From an uncultured Allobaculum sp. (GTDB lineage: Bacteria; Bacillota_I; Bacilli_A; Erysipelotrichales; Erysipelotrichaceae), in assembly GCA_948467695.1 (NCBI GenBank), contig CAOKFJ010000029.1:1-11648 (forward strand): 11,648 nucleotides of DNA, in the 5' to 3' direction. Each line of letters opens with the position of its first letter. Positions within the stretch are counted from its first letter, which is position 1. Below, in pieces: positions 1 through 6,090 of the stretch. The position numbers and the translations under genes were made by a program. The notes beneath the pieces were generated by a model. The model did no database searches and was not told the origin of the DNA. It worked only from the letters and a program-made list of their open reading frames with translations.

Positions 1-17
1 AAATCCAATGCATTCAG

Positions 18-41
18 GCACTCTTTCGAGAGTGCTTTTTT
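18..41 (+). terminator. Intrinsic terminator of the gene upstream of the window
   Basis: A 7-bp perfect stem (GCACTCT paired with AGAGTGC) closes a TTCG tetraloop and is followed by six T. This is a textbook rho-independent terminator on the plus strand. It separates the AmmeMemoRadiSam genes from whatever lies upstream, so those genes need their own promoter in 42-247. Confidence 0.9.
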
Positions 42-247
42 GCGTTTGGATTGTCTCCATAAACGGACTGGAACGATTTTGCGGCAGACTAACCCGCATT
101 TGATCTTTGAACGTACAATAGAACTTGAGATCGAAGCAGCGCTTCAAGTCTATGCGTATACAGGCATGAGCAGTATCGTTTTTCTCACGGCATGGCTATT
201 GAGAAAAACTTTTCATGTGCGCTTCGATTGGCAGCGAGGTAAATCTT
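42..247 (+). other. Non-coding leader of the AmmeMemoRadiSam genes, with a perfect dyad
   Basis: This stretch should contain the promoter for the next gene, but I find no convincing -35/-10 pair. It holds a perfect 10-bp inverted repeat, GTTTTTCTCA (178-187) and TGAGAAAAAC (200-209), with a 12-base spacer and then TTTT. A smaller inverted repeat, GAAGC/GCTTC, lies near 133-145. The ribosome binding site GAGG (236-239) sits 8 bases before the ATG at 248. An open frame at 40-399 runs through here but overlaps the next gene and looks like no known protein. Confidence 0.4.
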
Positions 248-1708
248 ATGAACAATACCCAGAACAGAACAGAGAACAATACCGATATTCGCAAAGAGAG
301 CCACGCGGGCATATGCGGTGCCATCATGGTCTGCCATCCGCCGATTATCATTCCAGGTGTCGGCAAAGGGGAAGAAAAAAAGATTGCGGATATTTCTGAT
401 GCATACGCGAAAGCCGCAAAAACCATCTGTGATCTTGACCCGGAGACGGTTGTGATTCTTTCACCGCATGCGCCAAGCTATATCGACTATATTCAGCTGA
501 CCAGCGCGCCGCGCTCACGCGGCAGTCTAGCCGATTTCAATGACCCGGATGATACGTTTGAGATCAGCAATGACACTGAACTGGTTCGAAAGCTTGAGTC
601 CATGGCCAAGAAGGAAGATTTCGCCATGGGAACACTCGGTTCGCAAAACGGACCGCTTGACCACGGCACGATGGTTCCGCTGTATTTTCTTAGAGACCTC
701 AAGAAGAATGTGAAAATCGTTCGCGTTTCGGTTGGCGGTCTGAGTCATCTTGATCATTACAAAGCCGGCATGATGATCGCAAAAGCTGCCAGAGAGCTCA
801 ATAAGCGCGTTGCGATCGTCGCTTCGGGCGATCTGTCGCATTGTCAGAAAGCGGGAACGCATTACGGCTATAAAGAATGCGGTCCTGCCTATGACAGGAA
901 AATTATGGAGATCATGTCGGCAGCGGACTTTGAAGCGCTTGTCGCCATGCCTCAGTCTGCGGCAGAAGATGCAATGTCATGCGGTCACAATGCGTTCTGC
1001 ATCATGGCAGGCGCGCTTGATGGATTCTCTGTACATCCCGAAGCTCTGGCGCACAGCGCCGTGTTTGGAGTCGGGTACGGTATCTGCACCTATACAAATC
1101 TGCGAGAAGATGAAAGCAGGAAGCTGTACGACAAGATGTGTCGGGACGCGATCGAGAGAAGAGCCAAAGAGAAGGCTGAAAAGGATGCGTATGTGCGTAT
1201 AGCATGGGATACCGTCGAAGCGTATGTCAAAACCGGACGCGTACCCGAAAAGCAGCTGATGGAACAGCTTGAAGCGTCCGCATGCGAAGGAATGAAAAAA
1301 GAGCGGGCAGGCGTGTTTGTATCCATTCATGAAAACGGAAATCTTCGCGGATGCATCGGCACGATTCTGCCGGTCCAGGATAATATCGCCCTGGAAATCA
1401 TGCGCAACGCAGTTGCCGCATGTTCGAGAGATCCCCGCTTTCCTTCGGTTCGGGAAGAAGAACTCGATTCTCTTGAATACCATGTGGATGTGCTGAGCGA
1501 ACCTGAAGTCTGTCAGAAAAAAGATCTTGATGTTTCGAAATACGGCGTAATCGTGACTTCCGGGAACAAGCGCGGAGTGCTGCTGCCCGATCTGGAGGGC
1601 GTGGACACAGTAGAAGATCAGCTTCGCATCGCCAGACAGAAAGCCGGAATATCCAATCGTGATCGGGATGTGGTGCTCGAACGCTTTGAGGTGGTGCGTC
1701 ACCAGTGA
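248..1708 (+). CDS. AmmeMemoRadiSam system protein, MEMO-AMMECR1 fusion
   Basis: A 486-residue soluble protein joining two families. Residues about 25-285 are a MEMO/LigB-like domain, related to class III extradiol dioxygenases, with HPPIIIP (30-36), SPHAPS (72-77), DHGT (138-141), SGDLSH (193-198) and CGHNAF (245-250). Residues about 310-486 are an AMMECR1 domain with its signature LRGCIG (366-371). A charged linker (about 286-315) joins them. In many prokaryotes these domains occur as separate or fused proteins next to a radical SAM enzyme; the shared function is not established, although protein or RNA modification has been proposed. I chose ATG 248 because GAGG lies 8 bases upstream; an in-frame ATG at 215 lacks such a site. 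Its TGA (1706-1708) overlaps a GTG that looks like the original start of the radical SAM gene. Confidence 0.93.
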   Translation: MNNTQNRTENNTDIRKESHAGICGAIMVCHPPIIIPGVGKGEEKKIADISDAYAKAAKTICDLDPETVVILSPHAPSYIDYIQLTSAPRSRGSLADFNDPDDTFEISNDTELVRKLESMAKKEDFAMGTLGSQNGPLDHGTMVPLYFLRDLKKNVKIVRVSVGGLSHLDHYKAGMMIAKAARELNKRVAIVASGDLSHCQKAGTHYGYKECGPAYDRKIMEIMSAADFEALVAMPQSAAEDAMSCGHNAFCIMAGALDGFSVHPEALAHSAVFGVGYGICTYTNLREDESRKLYDKMCRDAIERRAKEKAEKDAYVRIAWDTVEAYVKTGRVPEKQLMEQLEASACEGMKKERAGVFVSIHENGNLRGCIGTILPVQDNIALEIMRNAVAACSRDPRFPSVREEELDSLEYHVDVLSEPEVCQKKDLDVSKYGVIVTSGNKRGVLLPDLEGVDTVEDQLRIARQKAGISNRDRDVVLERFEVVRHQ

Positions 1709-1764
1709 AATGTACCGTTTGTTTTCGCCTGTGCGACCTGAAATAAGGACAGACCGGCTTCTGC
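1705..1764 (+). other. amrS: Interrupted N-terminal segment of AmrS, in-frame TAA at 1744-1746
   Basis: Read from GTG 1705, in the same frame as the AmrS core, this encodes MKCTVCFRLCDLK, then TAA, then GQTGFC, and runs directly into MARLCKEG. That matches the conserved family N-terminus (a CxLCPxxCxL..GxxGxC pattern followed by R), with the stop where many members have Glu, so one GAA-to-TAA change would create it. The GTG overlaps the upstream TGA as GTGA, and GAGGTGG (1688-1694) lies 10 bases before it, so the original start signals are intact. Possible explanations are a real nonsense mutation with restart at ATG 1765, a sequencing error, or readthrough. The TAA also forms part of an AAGGA at 1745-1749, but that is 15 bases from ATG 1765, rather far for a ribosome binding site. 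Confidence 0.8.
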
Positions 1765-2520
1765 ATGGCGCGCTTGTGCAAAGAAGGTAAAATTGTCGAT
1801 CGCAATTACGGCAGAATCACAAGCGCTGCCCTGGATCCGATCGAAAAAAAGCCGCTCTCTGCCTTTTATCCCGGTTCGATGATTTTATCGGTCGGCTCAT
1901 ACGGATGCTCGCTTGCCTGTCCGTTCTGCCAGAATCACACGATTTCAAAAGCCGATCTGAACAGTCAGGCAGAATACGTTCCTCCAGAAGAACTGGTCAG
2001 ACAGGCACTCGCTCTGCGCGACTATGGAAATATCGGGATCGCATTTACATATAATGAACCGCTGACTGGATATGAATACGTGCGGGACTGCGCAAAACTT
2101 GCCAAAGAGAGCGGACTGAAAACGGTCGTGGTGACCTCCGGCAACGCTTCGCTTGACGTTCTTGAAGAAATTCTGCCGTATATCGATGCGTTCAATATTG
2201 ATCTCAAAGGTTTTACGCAGGAATACTACGATTATGTGGGCGGAGATCTAGAAATGGTCAAAGCGTTCATTGAACGCGCAGCGAAAGATGCGCATGTCGA
2301 ACTGACGACACTTGTTGTGCCGGGCAGAAACGATTCAATGGAAGAGATGGAGCGCATGTGCACGTGGATCGCGGGTATTTCGCCCGATATTGTTCTTCAT
2401 CTTTCACGCTATTTTCCCCGCTATCGAGAAAACACGCCTCCAACACCAATTGAGACGCTTCGCGCGCTGCAAAAAGTTGCGCACACTTGCCTTAAAAATG
2501 TGCGTTTAGGGAATGTATAA
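1765..2520 (+). CDS. amrS: AmmeMemoRadiSam system radical SAM enzyme (AmrS), core
   Basis: The 251-residue open part of the radical SAM partner of the MEMO-AMMECR1 protein. The [4Fe-4S]-binding CX3CX2C motif is C48-SLA-C52-PF-C55, preceded by the family block DPIEKKPL (24-31) and YPGS (35-38). TYNEP, the NIDLKGF strand and LSRYFPRY near the C-terminus also fit AmrS. The protein ends at LGNV, so it lacks the Cys-rich C-terminal tail of longer relatives; no such tail is readable in any frame downstream, so that end is probably natural. The N-terminus is not: the conserved cysteine segment lies upstream behind an in-frame TAA (see 1705-1764). If translation really begins at ATG 1765, the product lacks C3, C6, C10 and C20 of the full-length numbering while keeping the SAM cluster. 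Its substrate is unknown. Confidence 0.85.
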   Translation: MARLCKEGKIVDRNYGRITSAALDPIEKKPLSAFYPGSMILSVGSYGCSLACPFCQNHTISKADLNSQAEYVPPEELVRQALALRDYGNIGIAFTYNEPLTGYEYVRDCAKLAKESGLKTVVVTSGNASLDVLEEILPYIDAFNIDLKGFTQEYYDYVGGDLEMVKAFIERAAKDAHVELTTLVVPGRNDSMEEMERMCTWIAGISPDIVLHLSRYFPRYRENTPPTPIETLRALQKVAHTCLKNVRLGNV

Positions 2521-2673
2521 AATGACAGTATCTCAATCGTGTTAGAATTGCATAAAGAATGTATGAGATAACGGTTACATCCGCGAAAGATGCACTGTTG
2601 AAATTAGTGCAGAGAATCGACTTGAAAATTGCCTGTTCAAGGTGATTTGATTTCACTTGAAAGCTGGTGCATA

Positions 2674-2707
2674 AGAAAAACGGAGATCGCAGATATGCGG
2701 TCTCCGT
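2674..2707 (-). terminator. Intrinsic terminator of spx
   Basis: An 11-bp stem (2680-2690 with 2697-2707, one G-T wobble) closes a 6-base loop. Read on the minus strand it is followed by TTTTTCTT, the expected U-tract. It lies 25 bases beyond the spx stop. On the plus strand it is followed only by ATGTTTTC, so it may also partly stop transcripts from the AmmeMemoRadiSam genes, which have no other obvious terminator. Confidence 0.8.
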
Positions 2708-2731
2708 ATGTTTTCTGTGTGTTTGAATCGA

Positions 2732-3124
2732 TTAGATTACCGCGGAGCCGAGAGCGTTTTCTCTGGTGCGGCGAGGGATAAGGGCGGTGATTTCGTCGTG
2801 ATCGTATCCCACGGTCATGCTGTGTTCGGAAAGCAGAATCGGGCGTTTCAGGATCGACGGATTATCATGGATAAAGCTTGTCAGTTCCTGAACTGTCATA
2901 TCTTCAAGACGGCCTCCGAGCAGAGCGTAGGTTTTGGAACGCGTCGAAATGATGTCGTCCGTTCCGTTTTCACAGCGGGCCATCAGGTATTTGATTTCCT
3001 TTTCCGTCAGGTCGTTGGAAAACACGTTCTTTTCCACATAGTTGATATGGTTTTCATCCAGCCATTTTTTGGCTTTGCGGCAGTTCGAACAGCCGGGTGA
3101 AGTATAGAACAATACTGTATTCAT
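2732..3124 (-). CDS. spx: Spx-family transcriptional regulator (ArsC-like fold)
   Basis: A 130-residue cytosolic protein matching Spx in length and over its whole sequence. The N-terminus MNTVLFYTSPGCSNCRKAKK contains the CxxC redox switch (C12, C15); the middle has GTDDIISTRSK, and later come KRPILL and VGYDHDEI, all characteristic of Spx. Spx proteins bind the RNA polymerase alpha C-terminal domain and redirect transcription under thiol or disulfide stress; oxidation of CxxC activates them and ClpXP degrades them. Simple arsenate reductases share the fold but usually lack this CxxC. Start: ATG 3124, with a strong AAAGGAGGT (3145-3137, minus) about 12 bases upstream. It is monocistronic, divergent from yebC and convergent with the AmmeMemoRadiSam genes, and has its own terminator. 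Confidence 0.93.
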   Translation of the reverse strand: MNTVLFYTSPGCSNCRKAKKWLDENHINYVEKNVFSNDLTEKEIKYLMARCENGTDDIISTRSKTYALLGGRLEDMTVQELTSFIHDNPSILKRPILLSEHSMTVGYDHDEITALIPRRTRENALGSAVI

Positions 3125-3170
3125 AAGCTGCGAGCCACCTCCTTTCGGCGCAAATATTAATAGCGATTTA

Positions 3171-3199
3171 ATCCTACTTAACGCGCATCAAACGTGCAA
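3171..3199 (-). promoter_or_regulatory. Candidate spx promoter
   Basis: On the minus strand TTGCAC (3199-3194) and TAGGAT (3176-3171) are 17 bases apart, about 47 bases before the spx ATG. The hexamers match the sigma-A consensus only at 3 and 4 of 6 positions, so this is a best guess. Confidence 0.35.
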
Positions 3200-3429
3200 G
3201 ATGCATTTTTGTTTTCACTTTGAAATCACGCAATAACGGCAATGTAAGCGTTCATCAATACCGGATTGTCGGAAATTATGGGAAGAGGTGTATGAAAGCG
3301 AATCAAAATCAGGAGGGAAGAATATTTGAAATATGCATATTCATGTGTGACGGGATAAATTGGAAATGGATGAGATCGCCTTTATTTCCGGCTTGTTTGC
3401 CGAATTTGAAAGACTTGAAGCAAACATTC
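3200..3429. other. Non-coding spacer between spx and yebC
   Basis: No known gene is recognisable here. An open frame at 3220-3450 has no family resemblance. A strong AGGAGGG (3311-3317) stands 8 bases before a TTG (3326) that opens a 10-codon frame ending at 3358 (MKYAYSCVTG), which could be a leader peptide. A separate 49-codon frame starts at ATG 3366, runs through the yebC promoter and ends at 3515, inside yebC; it lacks a good ribosome binding site. None is convincing enough to call as a gene. Confidence 0.35.
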
Positions 3430-3469
3430 TTTTCTGTCAAATGTACGTGACAGAAAAAAGTGCTATATT
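3430..3469 (+). promoter_or_regulatory. yebC promoter region: perfect dyad plus extended -10
   Basis: A perfect 10-bp dyad, TTTTCTGTCA (3430-3439) and TGACAGAAAA (3448-3457), with an 8-base spacer, lies 7 bases before TGCTATATT (3461-3469), an extended -10 element (TG, one base, then TATATT, 5 of 6 to consensus). No good -35 is present; its expected place falls within the dyad, which suggests an operator. The stem is A/T rich with no T-run after it on the plus strand, so a terminator is less likely. Confidence 0.6.
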
Positions 3470-3498
3470 ATCAAAGGTTATTTTTGAAAGGACAAATT

Positions 3499-4221
3499 AT
3501 GGGAAGACATTTTGAAGTGCGCGCTGCAGCCATGGCCAAAACTGCCGCCGCCAAAGCCAAGGTATACTCCAGATACTCCAAAGAGATTTTAGTGGCCGCG
3601 AAAAACGGTGAGCCGGATCCGGACATGAACCAGGCTCTGAAGAAAGCGATCGCTCGTGCGAAAGCCAACTCCGTTCCGAGTGACGTTATCAAACGCGCCA
3701 TCGACAAAGCTAAATCTTCCGCTGATGAAAGCTTCTCCGAAGCCCGCTATGAAGGATTCGGTCAGGGTGCAGGGTCCACTGTTATCATCGACTGCCTCAC
3801 TGATAACGCAAACCGTACAATCGCGAACCTTCGCGCATGCTTCAACAAATCCAAATCCAAAATGGGTGTAAACGGATCCGTTTCCTTCGGCTACGAAGAT
3901 CTCGGTGTTATCGTTATCCCCTTCGAAGACGAGGATGCCATGATGGAAGCCATGATTGAAGGCGAAATCGATCTGCGCGATGTTGAAGTAGAAGACGGAT
4001 TCATGACCGTTACTGTAGATCCGACACAGCTTGACGATGCCAAAGAAGCAATCGACAAACTCATCCCGGATGTTAAATACGAAGTGCTCGAACGCCGCAT
4101 GGTTGCCAACGACACTGTTGAACTCGAAGGCGACGATCTCGATCTGTTCAAACGTCTGCTGACTCTGCTTGACGATGTTGACGATGTGCAGAACGTTTAT
4201 CACAACGTATCCAATATCTAG
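3499..4221 (+). CDS. yebC: YebC/PmpR family protein, YeeN/YebC2 type
   Basis: A 240-residue protein. The N-terminus MGRHFEVRAAAMAKTAAAKA resembles the YeeN branch rather than classic YebC (which begins MAGHSKW). Typical blocks follow: KNGEPDPDMNQALKKAI, VPSDVIKRAIDKAK, YEGFGQGAG, NRTIANLR, NGSVSF and, at the end, DDVQNVYHNV. YebC proteins were long annotated as transcription regulators; more recent work links the family, including the YebC2 clade and mitochondrial TACO1, to relief of ribosome stalling at proline-rich stretches. Start: ATG 3499, with AAGGA (3488-3492) 6 bases upstream; a GTG at 3460 in the same frame lies inside the promoter and is rejected. It is probably monocistronic, followed by a strong terminator. 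Confidence 0.93.
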   Translation: MGRHFEVRAAAMAKTAAAKAKVYSRYSKEILVAAKNGEPDPDMNQALKKAIARAKANSVPSDVIKRAIDKAKSSADESFSEARYEGFGQGAGSTVIIDCLTDNANRTIANLRACFNKSKSKMGVNGSVSFGYEDLGVIVIPFEDEDAMMEAMIEGEIDLRDVEVEDGFMTVTVDPTQLDDAKEAIDKLIPDVKYEVLERRMVANDTVELEGDDLDLFKRLLTLLDDVDDVQNVYHNVSNI

Positions 4222-4285
4222 TGTTCATACCGCGCGAAATCCAAAGACGTCTGTTCACTTGTTTCGCACATTGCACAAAGAGCAT

Positions 4286-4314
4286 AAAAGCGCAGTCACA
4301 GGACTGCGCTTTTT
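4286..4314 (+). terminator. Terminator between convergent yebC and ttcA
   Basis: A perfect 12-bp stem (AAAAGCGCAGTC with GACTGCGCTTTT) closes a 4-base ACAG loop, with a run of five T (4310-4314) finishing on the plus strand. The minus strand also shows a run of T after the stem (TTTT from 4289-4286), so it can serve both convergent genes. Confidence 0.92.
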
Positions 4315-4358
4315 GTGTGGAAAGTTTTTTGAGCAAGGGAGAGAGTCCCCACGTCCTC

Positions 4359-5153
4359 TTAAGCTGCAGGGGCGTCTATCGTGTCGTCTTTTGCATTTGC
4401 ATCGGCGGTATCTTCGCTTTTCGGCTCGATTTTCCAGAGTTTGTCCTCTTTGCGGTTGGTGAGCGCTTTGATGAAACTGTCCTGGGCACCGGGATAGTTT
4501 GCGTAGAGCCCGTTGAGCATGTCTTTCATTTCCTGACGCTGGCTGTAGCCGTCATTGGGGCAAACCGGCTTGACGGCGGGAATGTCGTTGAATGCGCATG
4601 CCTGAATGATCTCCGCTTCCTTGAGATAGACCATCGGACGGATCATGGTCAGATTCGTGCGGGACATGTGCTGCTTGGGCATGAAGGTTGCGAACCGTCC
4701 GCCGTGGATGAGATTAAGCAGGATGGTTTCGATCGCGTCATCGGCATGATGTCCGAAAACGATCTTGTTGCAGCCCAGGCGTTTTGCCTCATCGATCAGC
4801 GTTCCTTTTTTGAGCGTCGAGCAAAGCGAGCACTGAATGCGTCCGCCCTGCAGATTTTTTTCGAGCTTGAGAATGTCGTAGATGTGCGTTTCAACGATAT
4901 GCAGTTCGAGATTGTGCTTTTTCGCGAATTCCTGCATCAGTTCGTTTTCTTTCTGTGAAAAGCCGACATCGACATGAATGGCGCAAAGCGAGAAGTCCTT
5001 GCCTTTGAAGCGTCTGTACATCGACAGCGCGATCCACATGAGCATGGAGTCTTTTCCGCCCGAGAGCGCAACGGCAAGACGATCGCCCGGTTCGATGAGA
5101 TTGAAGTCCTGGTCGGCATTGCGAATGCCGCGAAGAATAGTCTGAATTTTCAT
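4359..5153 (-). CDS. ttcA: TtcA-family tRNA 2-thiolation protein (PP-loop ATPase)
   Basis: A 264-residue PP-loop protein. The ATP-binding P-loop is SGGKDS (31-36). C108 and C111 (CSLC) plus C198 (PVCPNDG) match the three cysteines that hold the [4Fe-4S] cluster in TtcA-type tRNA thiolases, and FGHHADDAIET (133-143) is also conserved. The family adenylates a tRNA base and replaces oxygen by sulfur; for E. coli TtcA this is 2-thiocytidine at position 32. The exact base modified here cannot be read from sequence. The last 20 or so residues are acidic, Ala/Asp-rich and probably disordered. Start: ATG 5153, with AAGGAG about 6 bases upstream. It is divergent from truB with only 91 bases between starts; I could not pick a clear promoter for it. 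Confidence 0.88.
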   Translation of the reverse strand: MKIQTILRGIRNADQDFNLIEPGDRLAVALSGGKDSMLMWIALSMYRRFKGKDFSLCAIHVDVGFSQKENELMQEFAKKHNLELHIVETHIYDILKLEKNLQGGRIQCSLCSTLKKGTLIDEAKRLGCNKIVFGHHADDAIETILLNLIHGGRFATFMPKQHMSRTNLTMIRPMVYLKEAEIIQACAFNDIPAVKPVCPNDGYSQRQEMKDMLNGLYANYPGAQDSFIKALTNRKEDKLWKIEPKSEDTADANAKDDTIDAPAA

Positions 5154-5210
5154 GGAATCTCCTTTTCAAAGCGCCAAAAGCCCTTACCTTCGGCATATGG
5201 ACAGTACGCT

Positions 5211-5238
5211 TTGACGTTTGATGATTTGTGCTTAGAAT
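5211..5238 (+). promoter_or_regulatory. truB-ribF promoter, predicted leaderless
   Basis: TTGACG (5211-5216) and TAGAAT (5233-5238) each match sigma-A consensus at 5 of 6 positions, with a 16-base spacer. The -10 ends 6 bases before the truB ATG (5245), so the usual transcription start would fall on or next to the A of the start codon. Confidence 0.72.
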
Positions 5239-5244
5239 AGCGGT

Positions 5245-6090
5245 ATGGAATTAGATGGAATCTTGGTAATCCGCAAGCCCGAAGGCATGACAAGCTTTGA
5301 TGTCATTGCGCGGCTGCGAAAAAAATATAAACAGAAAAAGTTCGGCCACACCGGAACGCTCGATCCCATGGCATCCGGTGTCCTGGTCGTAATGGCAGGA
5401 AAAGCCTGCAAAATTTTACCCTACATTCAGGATACAGACAAAGAATACATCGCCACGCTCGCACTTGGCTCGCAATACGATACGGACGATGTCTTTGGCA
5501 CGCTCGAAAAGACGCAGGAAGTCAACACGGACTTTGATGCCGACGCCATTCTGGCATCGTTTAAAGGAAAGCTTCACCAGCGCGTGCCCAAAGCAAGCGC
5601 CAAGAAGGTCAACGGCAAAAAGCTCTACGACTATCTTCGCGCCGATCAGGAAGTACCTGAAATCTACAGCGATGTCGAAGTCTATGACATCGAACGTCTC
5701 GAAGCCGATGAAAAGCATCCCGATGATCTTCGCTTTCGCGTAGCCTGTTCCTCGGGAACCTATATCCGCTCCATATGCCGCGACTTTGGAGAAAAGACAG
5801 GCAATCTTGCAGCGATGACTTCGCTTGTGCGCACGAAAGCCAACGGCTTCACGCTTGATCAGGCAGATGATCTCGATGCCGAGGCGCATCGCCTGTATCC
5901 GATTGCGATGATGCTCGACTATCCGCAGATTCAGGCAGAAAATTTCGACGATATCCGAAACGGCAAGAAAATCCGGCTCGATACGGACGCGGACCGCGTT
6001 CTGATGATGGATGGCGAAACGGCGCTGGCGATTTATGATCGCATGACTCCCGGAAGAAATGTGTTCGCAAGCGCCAGGGGGCTCTGGTAA
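5245..6090 (+). CDS. truB: tRNA pseudouridine(55) synthase TruB
   Basis: A 281-residue enzyme that converts U55 in the T-loop of tRNAs to pseudouridine. The start GILVIRKPEGMTSFDV is the standard TruB opening; the catalytic Asp is D40 in GHTGTLDPMASGVL (35-48). YIATLALGSQYDTDD, PKASAKKVNGKKLYDYLR and the block CSSGTYIRSICRDFG are also typical. A short C-terminal PUA-like region follows (about 225-281); the length is a little under that of B. subtilis TruB. ATG 5245 is the only start that fits the family N-terminus, yet there is no ribosome binding site before it, consistent with a leaderless mRNA. Its stop shares one base with the ribF start (TAATG), so the two genes form an operon, as in many bacteria. 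Confidence 0.95.
   Translation: MELDGILVIRKPEGMTSFDVIARLRKKYKQKKFGHTGTLDPMASGVLVVMAGKACKILPYIQDTDKEYIATLALGSQYDTDDVFGTLEKTQEVNTDFDADAILASFKGKLHQRVPKASAKKVNGKKLYDYLRADQEVPEIYSDVEVYDIERLEADEKHPDDLRFRVACSSGTYIRSICRDFGEKTGNLAAMTSLVRTKANGFTLDQADDLDAEAHRLYPIAMMLDYPQIQAENFDDIRNGKKIRLDTDADRVLMMDGETALAIYDRMTPGRNVFASARGLW

Noticed and set aside
40..399. A 119-codon open frame before and into the MEMO-AMMECR1 gene
   Set aside because: It begins in the T-run of a terminator, has no ribosome binding site, and overlaps the real gene by about 150 bases.
1744..1746. Selenocysteine or pyrrolysine recoding of the AmrS in-frame stop
   Set aside because: Those use UGA and UAG; the codon here is UAA, and the aligned family residue is not cysteine.
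3430..3457. The yebC dyad as a TnrA/GlnR site or an intrinsic terminator
   Set aside because: The half-sites are spaced by 8, not 7, bases, and the stem is A/T rich with no T-run following on the plus strand.
3366..3515. A 49-codon frame just before yebC
   Set aside because: It reads through the yebC promoter and ribosome binding site and ends inside yebC, with no good ribosome binding site of its own.
3589..4203. A 204-codon open frame on the minus strand opposite yebC
   Set aside because: Antisense shadow of a well-conserved gene, with no recognisable domain.
4221..4958. A 245-codon open frame on the plus strand opposite ttcA
   Set aside because: It runs through the yebC-ttcA terminator and is antisense to a clear TtcA protein; its sequence looks like translated antisense.
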